Assembly (NCBI RefSeq): GCF_914271485.1
Contig: NZ_CAJZAG010000002.1
Coordinates: 1 to 64,000, forward strand
Reading direction: 5' to 3'
Source of the DNA: Cupriavidus pampae
Lineage (GTDB): Bacteria > Pseudomonadota > Gammaproteobacteria > Burkholderiales > Burkholderiaceae
DNA length: 64,000 bases
In this document: positions 17,970-26,440 of the stretch, piece by piece
Numbering within the stretch: the first letter of the stretch is position 1
Layout: every line of letters starts with the position of its first letter
Notes under the pieces: model-generated
The model's database searches: none
The model's input: only the letters and a program-made list of their open reading frames with translations
What the model was told of the DNA's origin: nothing
Made by a program: the position numbers and the translations under genes

Positions 17970-18149
17970 GCGAACTCCTCCGCGTATTCCGATTCATCGC
18001 AGACCATCAGTTGAAAATGCCGATGTCGATACCGATGTGTACAGCGGAATATAACGCAGATAGTAGCGTCGCAGGCGATTTGGGGGAAGTTGAGGCGCCG
18101 ACAGAGCAGGGGGCTTCGTTGTCCCCGGTCTGTCGGCGCGGCTGGGAGG

Positions 18150-18578
18150 TCAGCCGTCGATACCGACGATGACGCTCGAGGCCTTGAACAGGGCGGCAGC
18201 CGGCGCACCAACGGCCAGTCCGAGACGGTCCACGCTCGAGTTCGTGATGATGGCGGACACCGCCAGGCCGCTGGCGCTGGTGATCGTGACATCCGAATTG
18301 ACGGCACCCTTCGTGAGTGCGCTGACCTTGCCGTCGATGAAGTTGCGCGCGGAAACCTTGCTGGCGTCGGCGTCCACCATAACGATGACCGAGGTGGCCT
18401 TCACCAGTGCAACGGCCTTGGCGCCCGCCTTCAGACCCAGTCGCGCGGCACTGTCATGGATAACGGTCGCGACGATTTGCGCGCCGCCATCGATGTTGAT
18501 CGTGACCTCGTCATTGACGGCGCCTGCGGTGACCTGGCCGACAACACCGGAAAACTGATTACGTGCGCTGGTCTTCAT
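18150..18578 (-). CDS. Molybdate-binding protein with two Mop (TOBE) domains
   Basis: 142 residues from the ATG at 18578, chosen for its AAGGAT ribosome site; the longer frame from 18599 lacks one. The protein is two tandem Mop domains of about 68 residues: SARNQFSGVVGQVTAGAVNDEVTI begins the first and SARNFIDGKVSALTKGAVNSDVTI the second. This is the molbindin ModG-type arrangement, which stores or buffers molybdate in the cytoplasm. It lies next to a formate dehydrogenase that does not use molybdenum, so the neighbourhood may once have held, or may serve alongside, a Mo-dependent formate dehydrogenase elsewhere. Confidence 0.88.
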   Translation of the reverse strand: MKTSARNQFSGVVGQVTAGAVNDEVTINIDGGAQIVATVIHDSAARLGLKAGAKAVALVKATSVIVMVDADASKVSARNFIDGKVSALTKGAVNSDVTITSASGLAVSAIITNSSVDRLGLAVGAPAAALFKASSVIVGIDG

Positions 18579-18744
18579 TTCAAAAATCCTTTCGATCATC
18601 CACTGTGCTGGGCTGACAGTCTGACTTGATGCGCAACGCCTGGCAAGTCGTGACTCCAGATGGCAGTACTGCGGAAGTACGTACCAAAATTACGCATGCT
18701 AGAGTCGTTAGGCTCTATTCAGAGCCTTCCTGGGAGGAACTCGT

Positions 18745-19638
18745 ATGCAACATGTTTCGACTGCGCCGGCCATTCCGGTTGTGCATTACAGAACTGCCTC
18801 GATCGATGGCGTTGACGTCTTCTACCGTGAAGCGGGGCCGGCCAATGCGCCGGTCGTACTGCTGTTGCACGGGTTTCCGACGTCATCGCATATGTTCCGG
18901 AACCTGATTCCCCTTCTTGCCGATGGCTATCGCGTGATCGCGCCCGATTACCCCGGCTTTGGCCAGAGCGGCTCGCCCGATCGAGCCAGCTTTGCCTATA
19001 GCTTTGCGCATTACGCCGATATCATCGACAAGCTCACGGTCAAGCTCGGTGCGAGCCGTTACAGCATGTACGTCATGGACTATGGTGCGCCGGTCGGTTA
19101 CCGGCTTGCCATTGCGCACCCCGAGCGCGTACAGGCGCTGATCGTCCAGAATGGCAACGCCTACACGGAAGGGTTGGAAGCCTTCTGGGATCCCATCAAA
19201 GCGTACTGGGCGGAAGATACCCCGGCGCGGCGGCAGGCGCTGGAATGGCTCGTGACGCTCGAGACGACGAAATTCCAGTACACCGATGGCATGGGCGACC
19301 TTTCGCGCATCAGCCCCGATAACTGGATCGTCGATCAGGCGCTGCTTGACCGCCCCGGCAACCGCGATATCCAGCTCGACCTTTTTCGTGACTACGGAAC
19401 GAACGTCCCGCTGTACCCGCAATTCCAGGCCTTCTTCCGCGAGCGCAAGCCGCCGACGCTGATCGTCTGGGGCAAGAACGACAAGATCTTTCCGGAACCG
19501 GGGGCCCATCCATACCTACGCGATCTGCCCGATGCGGAACTGCATCTTCTCGACAGCGGACACTTCGCGCTAGAGGAAAAGCTGGACGTCATGGCACCGC
19601 TGATCCGCGAATTTCTGGACCGTAAGGTGAGTCGCTGA
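18745..19638 (+). CDS. Alpha/beta hydrolase, epoxide hydrolase / haloalkane dehalogenase-like
   Basis: A 297-residue alpha/beta hydrolase. The oxyanion motif HGFPTS follows strand 3. The nucleophile elbow reads VMDYGAPVG, placing an aspartate where serine hydrolases have Ser, as in epoxide hydrolases and haloalkane dehalogenases. The base histidine is in [10 protein letters not shown] near the C-terminus, and a charge-relay acid in [17 protein letters not shown] ribosome site precedes the ATG, and a 6-bp hairpin lies at 18710-18727 in the leader. The physiological substrate is unknown. The methyltransferase gene 21 bp downstream is probably cotranscribed. Confidence 0.85.
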   Translation: MQHVSTAPAIPVVHYRTASIDGVDVFYREAGPANAPVVLLLHGFPTSSHMFRNLIPLLADGYRVIAPDYPGFGQSGSPDRASFAYSFAHYADIIDKLTVKLGASRYSMYVMDYGAPVGYRLAIAHPERVQALIVQNGNAYTEGLEAFWDPIKAYWAEDTPARRQALEWLVTLETTKFQYTDGMGDLSRISPDNWIVDQALLDRPGNRDIQLDLFRDYGTNVPLYPQFQAFFRERKPPTLIVWGKNDKIFPEPGAHPYLRDLPDAELHLLDSGHFALEEKLDVMAPLIREFLDRKVSR

Positions 19639-19659
19639 GGATAGCGGCGAAGGGCGATC

Positions 19660-20472
19660 ATGACTAGGCGCGATGCCGTGTTTGCAGGCTCGATCCCGAA
19701 GTTCTACGACACGCTGTTGGCGCCCCTGATCTTCGAGGCCTATGCGGCCGACCTGGCAGAACTCGTCGCGGTTTCCTCGCCCGACTCGGTGCTCGAGACC
19801 GCGGCTGGCAGCGGCGTGGTCACGCGGGCGCTTGCGCCAAGGCTCAGCGCTGGCGCGCGCTACGTGGTGACCGACCTCAACTTGCCGATGCTCAACTATG
19901 CGTCCAGCAGGCAGGGAGCAGACAGGCGCATCGAATGGCGGCAGGCAGACGCGCTCGACCTGCCGTTCGACGATGCGTCATTTGATGTCGTCTGCTGCCA
20001 GTTCGGTGCAATGTTTTTTCCCAACCGGACTGTGGCCTACACCGAAGCACGTCGCACGCTGAGGCCACGAGGGCGCTTTATTTTCAATGTCTGGGACCGC
20101 ATCGAAGAGAACGTCTTTGCCGATGACGTCACCAATGCGGTCGCCACGATGTTTCCCCACGATCCTCCGAGATTCCTTGCTCGCACGCCGCACGGATATC
20201 ACGACATCGCACTGATACGAGAAGAATTGAGCCGTGCAGGGTTCAGCGATATCGAGATCGAGACGCATGAGAAGGTGAGCCGAGCGAACTCGGCACGCGA
20301 CGTCGCCACTGCCTATTGCCTTGGAACCCCACTGCGCAACGACATCGAGGCGCGCGACGCCGGCTTGCTTCAGGTCGCGATCGACCGAGCGACGATGGCG
20401 ATCGCCAACCGCCACGGCGAAGGCCCGGTAGCCGGCAGGATTCAGGCGCTTGTTATCGTGGCGACTGGATAG
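19660..20472 (+). CDS. Class I SAM-dependent methyltransferase
   Basis: A 270-residue Rossmann-type methyltransferase. Motif I is VLETAAGSGVVTRAL (about 45-59), an acidic residue follows in VVTDLNLPML, and the post-motif FDVVCCQFGAMFFPN resembles the UbiE/Methyltransf_11 group. It uses S-adenosylmethionine; the acceptor is unknown. It follows an alpha/beta hydrolase on the same strand. Confidence 0.85.
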   Translation: MTRRDAVFAGSIPKFYDTLLAPLIFEAYAADLAELVAVSSPDSVLETAAGSGVVTRALAPRLSAGARYVVTDLNLPMLNYASSRQGADRRIEWRQADALDLPFDDASFDVVCCQFGAMFFPNRTVAYTEARRTLRPRGRFIFNVWDRIEENVFADDVTNAVATMFPHDPPRFLARTPHGYHDIALIREELSRAGFSDIEIETHEKVSRANSARDVATAYCLGTPLRNDIEARDAGLLQVAIDRATMAIANRHGEGPVAGRIQALVIVATG

Positions 20473-20566
20473 TCAAGAGGTGGCTGTTTCACATTGACAC
20501 CAGCGCACCCCGACAAGCGACACGCCGGCCTGCTATAGTCCCGCGATATTCATATGGTTTAAGGCA

Positions 20567-21211
20567 ATGGGCTTCGAACAACTGGCAGCACTGAAAGCAA
20601 AACTCACCGAGCAGGCGAAGAATGAGGCGCGGGCAAACGCGCCTCGTCCGTCCCGTCGCGCACCTGCCCCGAAGGGCGAAACGGGCGTCAAGGGCGTCAA
20701 GGGCGAGAAGGGAGTCAGGGGCGAAAACAGCGGCAAGGGCGCGAAACCCAACGTCACGCGGGAAAATGCCGCCAAGGCCGCGAAACCCGCCAACCCGGTC
20801 GACCCGGTGGTGCGTACGTTCGGCAAGCTGCAGAAGCGCTTCCCGGTGGCCTTTCCCAAGAATCCCGCACCGAAGGTGCCGCTCAAGATCGGCATTTTCG
20901 AGGACGTGCTGACGCATGCCACGGAGCTGGGCCTGACCGAGGCCGAGTTGCGCGACGCCATTCGTACGTGGTGCCGTGGCTCCCGCTATTGGTCTTCGCT
21001 GACGGAAGGCGCCCAGCGCTTGGATTTGGCAGGGCAACCTGCCGGCGTCGTCACCGAAGCCGACGCTCGCCGTAGCAAACAGTTGCTGTCGGGTCGCCCA
21101 AGGCACGTACCGGCGAAGAACAAGGCGCCCGCGCAAGCCGCCACCGATCCGGCAGCGGCAGTGATCCCGCCGATCGAGCAGCCGCGACCGGAAACGGACG
21201 CTAGCGCCTGA
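20567..21211 (+). CDS. ProQ/FinO-domain RNA-binding protein
   Basis: A 214-residue protein with a ProQ/FinO RNA-chaperone domain at about residues 82-165 (FGKLQKRFPVAFPKNPAPKVPLKIGIFEDV and RDAIRTWCRGSRYW). These proteins bind structured RNAs and sRNAs. The N-terminus is a basic linker with about seven Gly-X-Y triplets (GVKGVKGEKGVRGEN), a collagen-like low-complexity stretch; the C-terminus is Ala/Pro-rich. A TATAGT hexamer at 20533-20538 is a possible -10 element, giving a short leader. The ribosome site is weak (AAGG close to the ATG). Confidence 0.88.
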   Translation: MGFEQLAALKAKLTEQAKNEARANAPRPSRRAPAPKGETGVKGVKGEKGVRGENSGKGAKPNVTRENAAKAAKPANPVDPVVRTFGKLQKRFPVAFPKNPAPKVPLKIGIFEDVLTHATELGLTEAELRDAIRTWCRGSRYWSSLTEGAQRLDLAGQPAGVVTEADARRSKQLLSGRPRHVPAKNKAPAQAATDPAAAVIPPIEQPRPETDASA

Positions 21212-21250
21212 ACGATCCCGCGTCGGCATTGGCCGGACGAAGTACCGATA

Positions 21251-21298
21251 AATTTATACCCGGGTAATATTGACATCAATTTTATCCGGGTATAAATT
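21251..21298 (+). promoter_or_regulatory. Promoter within a long inverted repeat, upstream of DUF2239
   Basis: AATTTATACCCGG at 21251-21263 and CCGGGTATAAATT at 21286-21298 are a perfect 13-bp inverted repeat. A TTGACA (-35) at 21270-21275 lies between the arms, and the right arm contains the -10 (TATAAA at 21291 or TAAATT at 21293, spacing 15 or 17). Each arm has its own small TACCCGGGTA-like dyad. This is the layout of a repressed promoter with two operator copies. It stands out as AT-rich in a GC-rich region. Confidence 0.7.
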
Positions 21299-21325
21299 GG
21301 CGACTTCGCTACCCGTCCGATCGCC

Positions 21326-21940
21326 ATGAATCCCCTTTCCGCACTTCCATCCCACATTGCCTTTGATGGACACCGACGCATCGCGTCCGGCACGCTCGCA
21401 GCCGTCGCGCTAGCGGTCAAGCATGCGACAGGAGAGGGCGCCGCGGGGCCGATACTGGTTTTCGACAACGCGACCGGACGCTCGATCGATATCGACACAC
21501 GCGGCGCTGACGACGAGGTCATCGCGCGCTTCACGCCAGTGGCCTCCGATGCGCAGCCCGCGGACGAAGCCGACGGCGCAGGCACGCAGCAAGAGACACG
21601 CGGCAGGGGGCGTCCGAAGTTGGGCGTCGTAGCGCGCGAAGTCACGCTGTTGCCGCGCCATTGGGATTGGCTCGCAACGCAGCCTGGCGGTGCATCGGTA
21701 GCGCTCCGCAAGCTCGTCGAAGACGCGCGTCGCGCGAATGCCCAACGTGACAGTCGCCGCGCCGCGCACGAGCGTGCATATCATTTCATGTCCGCGATAG
21801 CCGGCGATCTACCCAGCTTCGAGGAAGCGGCGCGCGCGTTGTTTGCGGACGATCGCACGTGTTTCGGCGAACTGATTGCTGGCTGGCCCGCCGACATCCG
21901 CGACCATGGGTTCGCGCTCGGCTTCGGCGACGGGCCATGA
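21326..21940 (+). CDS. DUF2239 family protein
   Basis: A 204-residue protein of the uncharacterised DUF2239 family (opening IAFDGHRRIASGTLAAVALAVK; RGRGRPKLGVVAREVTLLPRHWDWL in the middle; DLPSFEEAARALFADD near the end). The basic GRGRPK followed by the LLPRHW segment suggests nucleic-acid or protein contact, but no function is established. It is preceded by a strong promoter buried in an inverted repeat, so its expression is probably tightly repressed. Its end lies 9 bp from the convergent MesD gene. Confidence 0.8.
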   Translation: MNPLSALPSHIAFDGHRRIASGTLAAVALAVKHATGEGAAGPILVFDNATGRSIDIDTRGADDEVIARFTPVASDAQPADEADGAGTQQETRGRGRPKLGVVAREVTLLPRHWDWLATQPGGASVALRKLVEDARRANAQRDSRRAAHERAYHFMSAIAGDLPSFEEAARALFADDRTCFGELIAGWPADIRDHGFALGFGDGP

Positions 21941-21948
21941 GTCGCGCT

Positions 21949-22974
21949 TTACCCAAGTTCCCCGCGGATGATTGCTGCGCCTGCGCTCAGCGCATTCAGC
22001 TTGCCTCTGGCGACTCGGCGAGGTAAGGGCGCCATGCCACAGTTGGTGGAAGGGTAGAGCTTGTCGGCATCGACGAACCGAAGCGCTTTCCGCAGGGTAT
22101 TTGCCACTTCCTCTGGTGTCTCGATGGTATGGTTTGCCACATCGATGGCCCCCACCATGACTTTCTTGCCACGAATGAGTTCGATCAGATCCATCGGAAC
22201 GTGGGAGTTGTGGCACTCCAGCGAGACAATATCGATGCTGGATTTCTGAAGCTTGGGGAACGACTCTTCATACTGGCGCCACTCGGACCCCAGGGTCTCC
22301 TTCCAATCGGTATTGGCCTTGATGCCGTAGCCATAGCAAATGTGTACGGCGGTTTCGCACTTGAGGCCTTCGATTGCCCGCTCCAGGGTCGCGATGCCCC
22401 AGTCATTCACCTCGTCGAAGAAAACGTTGAACGCTGGCTCATCGAATTGGATGATGTCAACGCCAGCCGCTTCCAATTCCCTGGCTTCCTGATTGAGGAT
22501 CTTGGCGAATTCCCAGGCTAGCTTCTCGCGGCTCTTGTAGTGGTTGTCATAGAGCGTATCGATCATCGTCATGGGGCCGGGCAGGGCCCATTTGATGGGC
22601 TGCCTGGTTTGCTGGCGCAGAAACTTGGCGTCCTCGACAAACACAGGCTTTGGGCGGCTCACCGCGCCAACGACGGTCGGTACGCTCGCGTCATAGCGAT
22701 CGCGGATTCGGACGGTCTCGCGCTTCTCGAAATCCACCCCACTGAGGTGCTCGATAAACGTCGTGACGAAATGCTGTCGCGTCTGCTCACCGTCACTGAC
22801 AATGTCAATGCCAGCGTGCTGCTGTTCTTGCAGCGACAGACGCAAAGCATCATGTTTGCCCTCAACCAACTCGCCGTCTTGAAGTTTCCATGGCGACCAG
22901 AGTTTCTCGGGTTGTGCAAGCCAGGAAGGTTTCGGCAAGCTACCGGCGGTGGACGTAGGCAACAATTTTTTCAT
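21949..22974 (-). CDS. mesD: MesD-type folate-independent methionine synthase (core MetE)
   Basis: 341 residues: only the C-terminal catalytic half of cobalamin-independent methionine synthase MetE, without the N-terminal folate-binding half. The zinc and homocysteine ligands are visible as His213, Cys215 (HICYGYG), Glu255 (LECHNS) and Cys314 (NCGMAP), numbered from the ATG at 22980. The ATG at 22974 is preferred because GGAG sits 8 bp before it. It lies 27 bp after a DUF1852 gene, the known partner (MesX) of the MesD family of short methionine synthases, which are reported to need MesX and oxygen. It methylates homocysteine to methionine; the methyl donor is unresolved. Confidence 0.9.
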   Translation of the reverse strand: MKKLLPTSTAGSLPKPSWLAQPEKLWSPWKLQDGELVEGKHDALRLSLQEQQHAGIDIVSDGEQTRQHFVTTFIEHLSGVDFEKRETVRIRDRYDASVPTVVGAVSRPKPVFVEDAKFLRQQTRQPIKWALPGPMTMIDTLYDNHYKSREKLAWEFAKILNQEARELEAAGVDIIQFDEPAFNVFFDEVNDWGIATLERAIEGLKCETAVHICYGYGIKANTDWKETLGSEWRQYEESFPKLQKSSIDIVSLECHNSHVPMDLIELIRGKKVMVGAIDVANHTIETPEEVANTLRKALRFVDADKLYPSTNCGMAPLPRRVARGKLNALSAGAAIIRGELG

Positions 22975-23001
22975 AAACATGACTCCGTATTTTATGGTTG
23001 A

Positions 23002-23985
23002 TTAGAGCGCGTAACTATCAGCCCACCGTTCGAGCGTGTTCTTGTACGGCTTGATGAAATGCTCTTCCGTGAATTTCCCCTGCTTGGCAGCCAGTTCACC
23101 GCGTTCAACTCGGTCATAGACAATCTGCGTCAAGGAATAATCCTGATTCTTCAGGCTCGGCTGATAGTGTTTTCCTGCCGCGGAATTGGCATTGTAGATT
23201 TCGGGTCGGTAGATTCTCTGGAACGTCTCCATCGTGCTGATGGTGCCGATAAGCTCAAGATTGGTGTAGTCACCAAGCAGATCGCCAAGGAAGTAAAAAG
23301 CCAGAGGCGCAACACTGTTCGGTGGCATAAAAAATCGAACCTGCAACCCCATTTTTTCGAAATATTGATCGGTCGACGAGAGCTCGTTCTGCTCGTATTC
23401 GACGCCCAGGATCGGGTGATGATTCTCGGTGCGATGGTAGGTCTTGCTGCTCGAGGCGCTGATGCAGATAACGGGCGGCTTACCAAAACGCTCTTTGTAA
23501 GCACTTGAGTTCACAAAGTGCTTGAATAGCTTGCCATGCAAATCGCCGAAGTTCTCCGGGACACTGAACGTGGATTTGTTCTGGTTATACTCGGGCAGCA
23601 ACACGCTGAAATCGTAATCGCGTACGTAGGACGAGAAATTGTTTCCCGCAATGCCATCGATGCGTTCGCCGGTCTTCCTGTCGATGATGTTTGTCTTCAG
23701 GATCTCGATCAGCGGAAACACATCGCCGCCATCCTTGGCCTCGATATTCATATCCACCGAAATGATTTCGAGTTCGACAGAGTAGCGATCTCCGGTTGGA
23801 TTGTCCCAATGCGCGAGACTATTGAAGCGGTTGTCAATCATCCTCAGCGTATTGCGCAAATTGTCCTGACGACGCTTTCCACGTGCCAGGTTGGCAAAAT
23901 TGGTCGTTATGCGCGTATTGTCAGATGGTTGGTAGTTCTCATCAAAACAAATACTCTTGATGCTGAAGGTGAAGTCGTTGCTCAT
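23002..23985 (-). CDS. mesX: DUF1852 protein, MesX partner of MesD
   Basis: A 327-residue DUF1852 protein (opening FTFSIKSICFDENYQPSD; DNRFNSLAHWDNPTGDRYSVE in the middle). In bacteria with MesD the adjacent DUF1852 gene is required for methionine synthesis by that enzyme. No known fold motif or cofactor site is obvious to me. An AGAGGA ribosome site precedes the ATG. It is followed by mesD and preceded, 67 bp away on the same strand, by an FMN reductase gene, which is compatible with a flavin- and oxygen-dependent step in providing the methyl group. Confidence 0.88.
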   Translation of the reverse strand: MSNDFTFSIKSICFDENYQPSDNTRITTNFANLARGKRRQDNLRNTLRMIDNRFNSLAHWDNPTGDRYSVELEIISVDMNIEAKDGGDVFPLIEILKTNIIDRKTGERIDGIAGNNFSSYVRDYDFSVLLPEYNQNKSTFSVPENFGDLHGKLFKHFVNSSAYKERFGKPPVICISASSSKTYHRTENHHPILGVEYEQNELSSTDQYFEKMGLQVRFFMPPNSVAPLAFYFLGDLLGDYTNLELIGTISTMETFQRIYRPEIYNANSAAGKHYQPSLKNQDYSLTQIVYDRVERGELAAKQGKFTEEHFIKPYKNTLERWADSYAL

Positions 23986-24052
23986 GGTGATCTGATCCTC
24001 TGGTAATCCGAGAAAAAATTTGAATCTGTTTCGTGCCTATTTGGCGCTTGCT

Positions 24053-24646
24053 TCAGGCCGCAATCATTTCCTCAGCGTTGGCAGATCTAGGCAGGCGCGA
24101 CAATTCGACCAACGGCAATGCTCGTTCGACCGCGAGTCTGGCTCGCTGTATAAGGGCCTCGTTCTGCAGGCGGTAGTCGGCGAAATCCTTGTCGGTGGCA
24201 TAGACGCCCAACGGCAATGTGCGAGCCTGGAAGAAGCTGAACAGCGGCCGCAACTGATGGTCGATCATCAGAGCATGGCGCTCGCTGCCGCCGGTGGCAG
24301 CCAACAAGACCGGCTTGTCGATCAAGGCGTCCTGATCGACGAAGTCGAAGAAATGTTTGAACAGGCCCGTGTAAGAGCCGCGGAAGACCGGTGTTGCCAC
24401 CACCAGGACGTCGGCTTGCTCGACTGCCGCAAGCTCCCGCTCCACAAAGGCAGGCAGTTGAGCGCGCCATACCGCGCCGGCAAGCTGCGGTGCGAGTTGA
24501 CCCATTTCCACCAGACGCTGCTCACACGGGATTTCTTCGGCGATCAGCTCCATCAGATGTTCTGCCAGGACCGCAGACTTGGAAGGGCGTTGCAGCCCGC
24601 CGGAAACCGCTACGAGACGGATTGGACGTGTCATTTTCGCTTTCAC
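24053..24646 (-). CDS. NAD(P)H-dependent FMN reductase (MsuE/SsuE-like)
   Basis: A flavodoxin-fold reductase of 193-197 residues. The FMN-binding loop VSGGLQRPSKSAVLAEHL is near the N-terminus, and VVATPVFRGSYTGLFKHFFDFV (about 100-120) matches the MsuE/SsuE family, which supplies reduced FMN to two-component monooxygenases. The listed start is a GTG; an ATG 12 bp downstream (24634) is equally acceptable, since neither has a strong ribosome site. It is the first gene of the run FMN reductase-mesX-mesD, suggesting that free FMNH2 is used in this methionine pathway. Confidence 0.85.
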   Translation of the reverse strand: MKAKMTRPIRLVAVSGGLQRPSKSAVLAEHLMELIAEEIPCEQRLVEMGQLAPQLAGAVWRAQLPAFVERELAAVEQADVLVVATPVFRGSYTGLFKHFFDFVDQDALIDKPVLLAATGGSERHALMIDHQLRPLFSFFQARTLPLGVYATDKDFADYRLQNEALIQRARLAVERALPLVELSRLPRSANAEEMIAA

Positions 24647-24770
24647 ATTCGCTGCACCGCAGTGCTGGGAAACACATTGGAGCGAATGTTAGCGATTGGC
24701 CACTATGAAGTAAAATGGTCTTAATTCACATATCCATGAATGATCATCATGGATTGGCGACTTGACGTAT

Positions 24771-24794
24771 TTCGTTTCGGGCAACCGCACTTCG
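24771..24794 (+). promoter_or_regulatory. hrp_II-box-like element (TTCG-N16-TTCG)
   Basis: TTCG at 24771-24774 and TTCG at 24791-24794 are separated by exactly 16 bases, the hrp_II box recognised by HrpB-type activators of type III secretion genes in Ralstonia solanacearum. It lies 50 bp before the first ATG of a gene with effector-like composition. I see no convincing -10 element, and the short distance to the ATG is a weakness. About one such match per 64 kb is expected by chance. Confidence 0.45.
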
Positions 24795-24843
24795 GTTGCG
24801 GCGGGCGAGCGTGACGCGTGCCGAGGTACAACCGCATGGCTAC

Positions 24844-26268
24844 ATGCCATCGCCTGCGTCAGGACACACCTTGCCCCCATTCTTGAAGTCAACGCTGCAG
24901 AGTTTGCGCATCGGCACGCAGGACCGGACGGCGGAACCGGGGCCGGACGCGCGGGGCCCGAACCGGCCCGCGAACCCTGCTGGCAAGCAGCGCGGCGTGT
25001 CAGCATCGCTCAGTCACCTGCACGACCTCGCGCGGTTACGGCAAGCCCGCGGCGATACGAGCGATGTAGTGGCGCAGTCGGCCTCCCGCCGACGGCCGCT
25101 CCCCGGCGGCACGCCCTCGGCGGAACGTGCGAAGGTCAATACGCTACCGTCAGGCCCCAAGATCGACGCCTCCGGCGACCCCACGACGTCGATCGACGCG
25201 CTCAATGGGAGCGATCTCGACGCGCTGGCGGTGGCCTTGCACCTGGCGGAGCCCGGTGCCACCGGCAACAAGGCCTCCAACACGATCGCGATCCGGCAAA
25301 GGCTCCTCTCGGTCGCGAACGATCTGGACAACAACCTGGTCGATCACGACAAGTCTTTCCTCGACCATCCTGCGACGATCGGCAAGCTGTCCGGTGCGGA
25401 GATCGAAGAGCTCCGTCAGTTGATGGATCTGACGCACATGTCGGTGAAGTCCCGGACGATTCCCGGTCCCAATGGGCCCCACGCGATGCTCGAGGTCTTT
25501 TTCAACGGCACGCAGAACTTCCGCGACGTGAGGCAGGACCTCAATACGGCGATCGGCAGGGCCGGGCAGGTGGATCGCGGTGCGCGACGTATTGGTGAGC
25601 TGATGTCGGCAATGCTGGCGCCCAATGGCAATGCCAGCCTCGTGTCCGTCATCGGTATATCGATGGGGGGCGGCTCGGCGCAGATCTTCACGGCGTCGGT
25701 GGACAGCCGCGTGGCTTTGTCCATGCGGCCCGCCGTCGTGCTGCTAGATCCCGCGCTGCTGAACAACCGGCAGGCGAAGCTGGCGGTCGAGGGCGGCACG
25801 CGCCCCGTCGACTTCTCCCAGCCGCGCGGCGTGGCGGTGACGCTCGACTACGCCCCGGCGTCGCAGCGCGGTCTGATGTCAAAGATGAAAACGGTCGGCT
25901 TCCACTCGCCGGGGCTCGTACGGCTGAAGCTCGGCCTCGTGGATCAGGATGGGCAGCGCTACGGCGACAGCAGGCCCCGGCCGGCACCGATTGGTCTCGG
26001 CTACCACGGGCGCGACGGGTATTACACGGAGGCGTTGCGGCGATTCGCGGGCGGTGAGGAACCCCAGCGCGCGCCGATGACCGCGTTCACGGTCACCAGA
26101 CCGCCGGCCATGGCCGCCGGCGCCACATCTGCGACGTTCCGTCCGCCACGGCCACCGCAGGTCAGCCACGTAGGCCAATCTGCCTCGCCTTCGCGTCCGG
26201 CCCAGATCGACGTTGGCGAAGCCAGACTGCTGGCGGACTTCCAGTATCTCGCGCCGCTGATCAAATGA
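24844..26268 (+). CDS. Candidate secreted effector with lipase-like GxSxG motif
   Basis: 474 residues from the first ATG (24844); in-frame TTG codons at 24796 and 24871 are alternative starts, the latter behind AGGA. The first 130 residues are low-complexity, rich in Ser, Pro, Arg and Gly, as is common in type III effectors. The central part (about 190-370) has a strand-nucleophile elbow VIGISMGGGSAQ, with Ser as possible nucleophile, preceded by VFFNGTQNF and followed by VVLLDPALL, resembling an alpha/beta hydrolase. The C-terminus is again Pro-rich. No Sec signal is visible. I do not recognise a named family. An hrp_II-like box lies upstream. Confidence 0.6.
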   Translation: MPSPASGHTLPPFLKSTLQSLRIGTQDRTAEPGPDARGPNRPANPAGKQRGVSASLSHLHDLARLRQARGDTSDVVAQSASRRRPLPGGTPSAERAKVNTLPSGPKIDASGDPTTSIDALNGSDLDALAVALHLAEPGATGNKASNTIAIRQRLLSVANDLDNNLVDHDKSFLDHPATIGKLSGAEIEELRQLMDLTHMSVKSRTIPGPNGPHAMLEVFFNGTQNFRDVRQDLNTAIGRAGQVDRGARRIGELMSAMLAPNGNASLVSVIGISMGGGSAQIFTASVDSRVALSMRPAVVLLDPALLNNRQAKLAVEGGTRPVDFSQPRGVAVTLDYAPASQRGLMSKMKTVGFHSPGLVRLKLGLVDQDGQRYGDSRPRPAPIGLGYHGRDGYYTEALRRFAGGEEPQRAPMTAFTVTRPPAMAAGATSATFRPPRPPQVSHVGQSASPSRPAQIDVGEARLLADFQYLAPLIK

Positions 26269-26440
26269 TGGGTCCCCCAGCTCCCGGCGATGCTGCTAGC
26301 TCTTGCATTTGCCCCTCTCGCCCCTCAGATATCGATCCTTGGCGGCATTGCCGAACACCCACGAAACTCCTACGCCCGCCGCAAGGTTTTTCTGGCCGTG
26401 AGAGCATATTGGCCTCCCTCAACTAACAAAGGACCACGAA

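Noticed and set aside
24762..25598. Alternative frame overlapping the start of the candidate effector gene
   Set aside because: It ends early, has no conserved motif and would leave the GISMGGG-bearing frame without its N-terminus.
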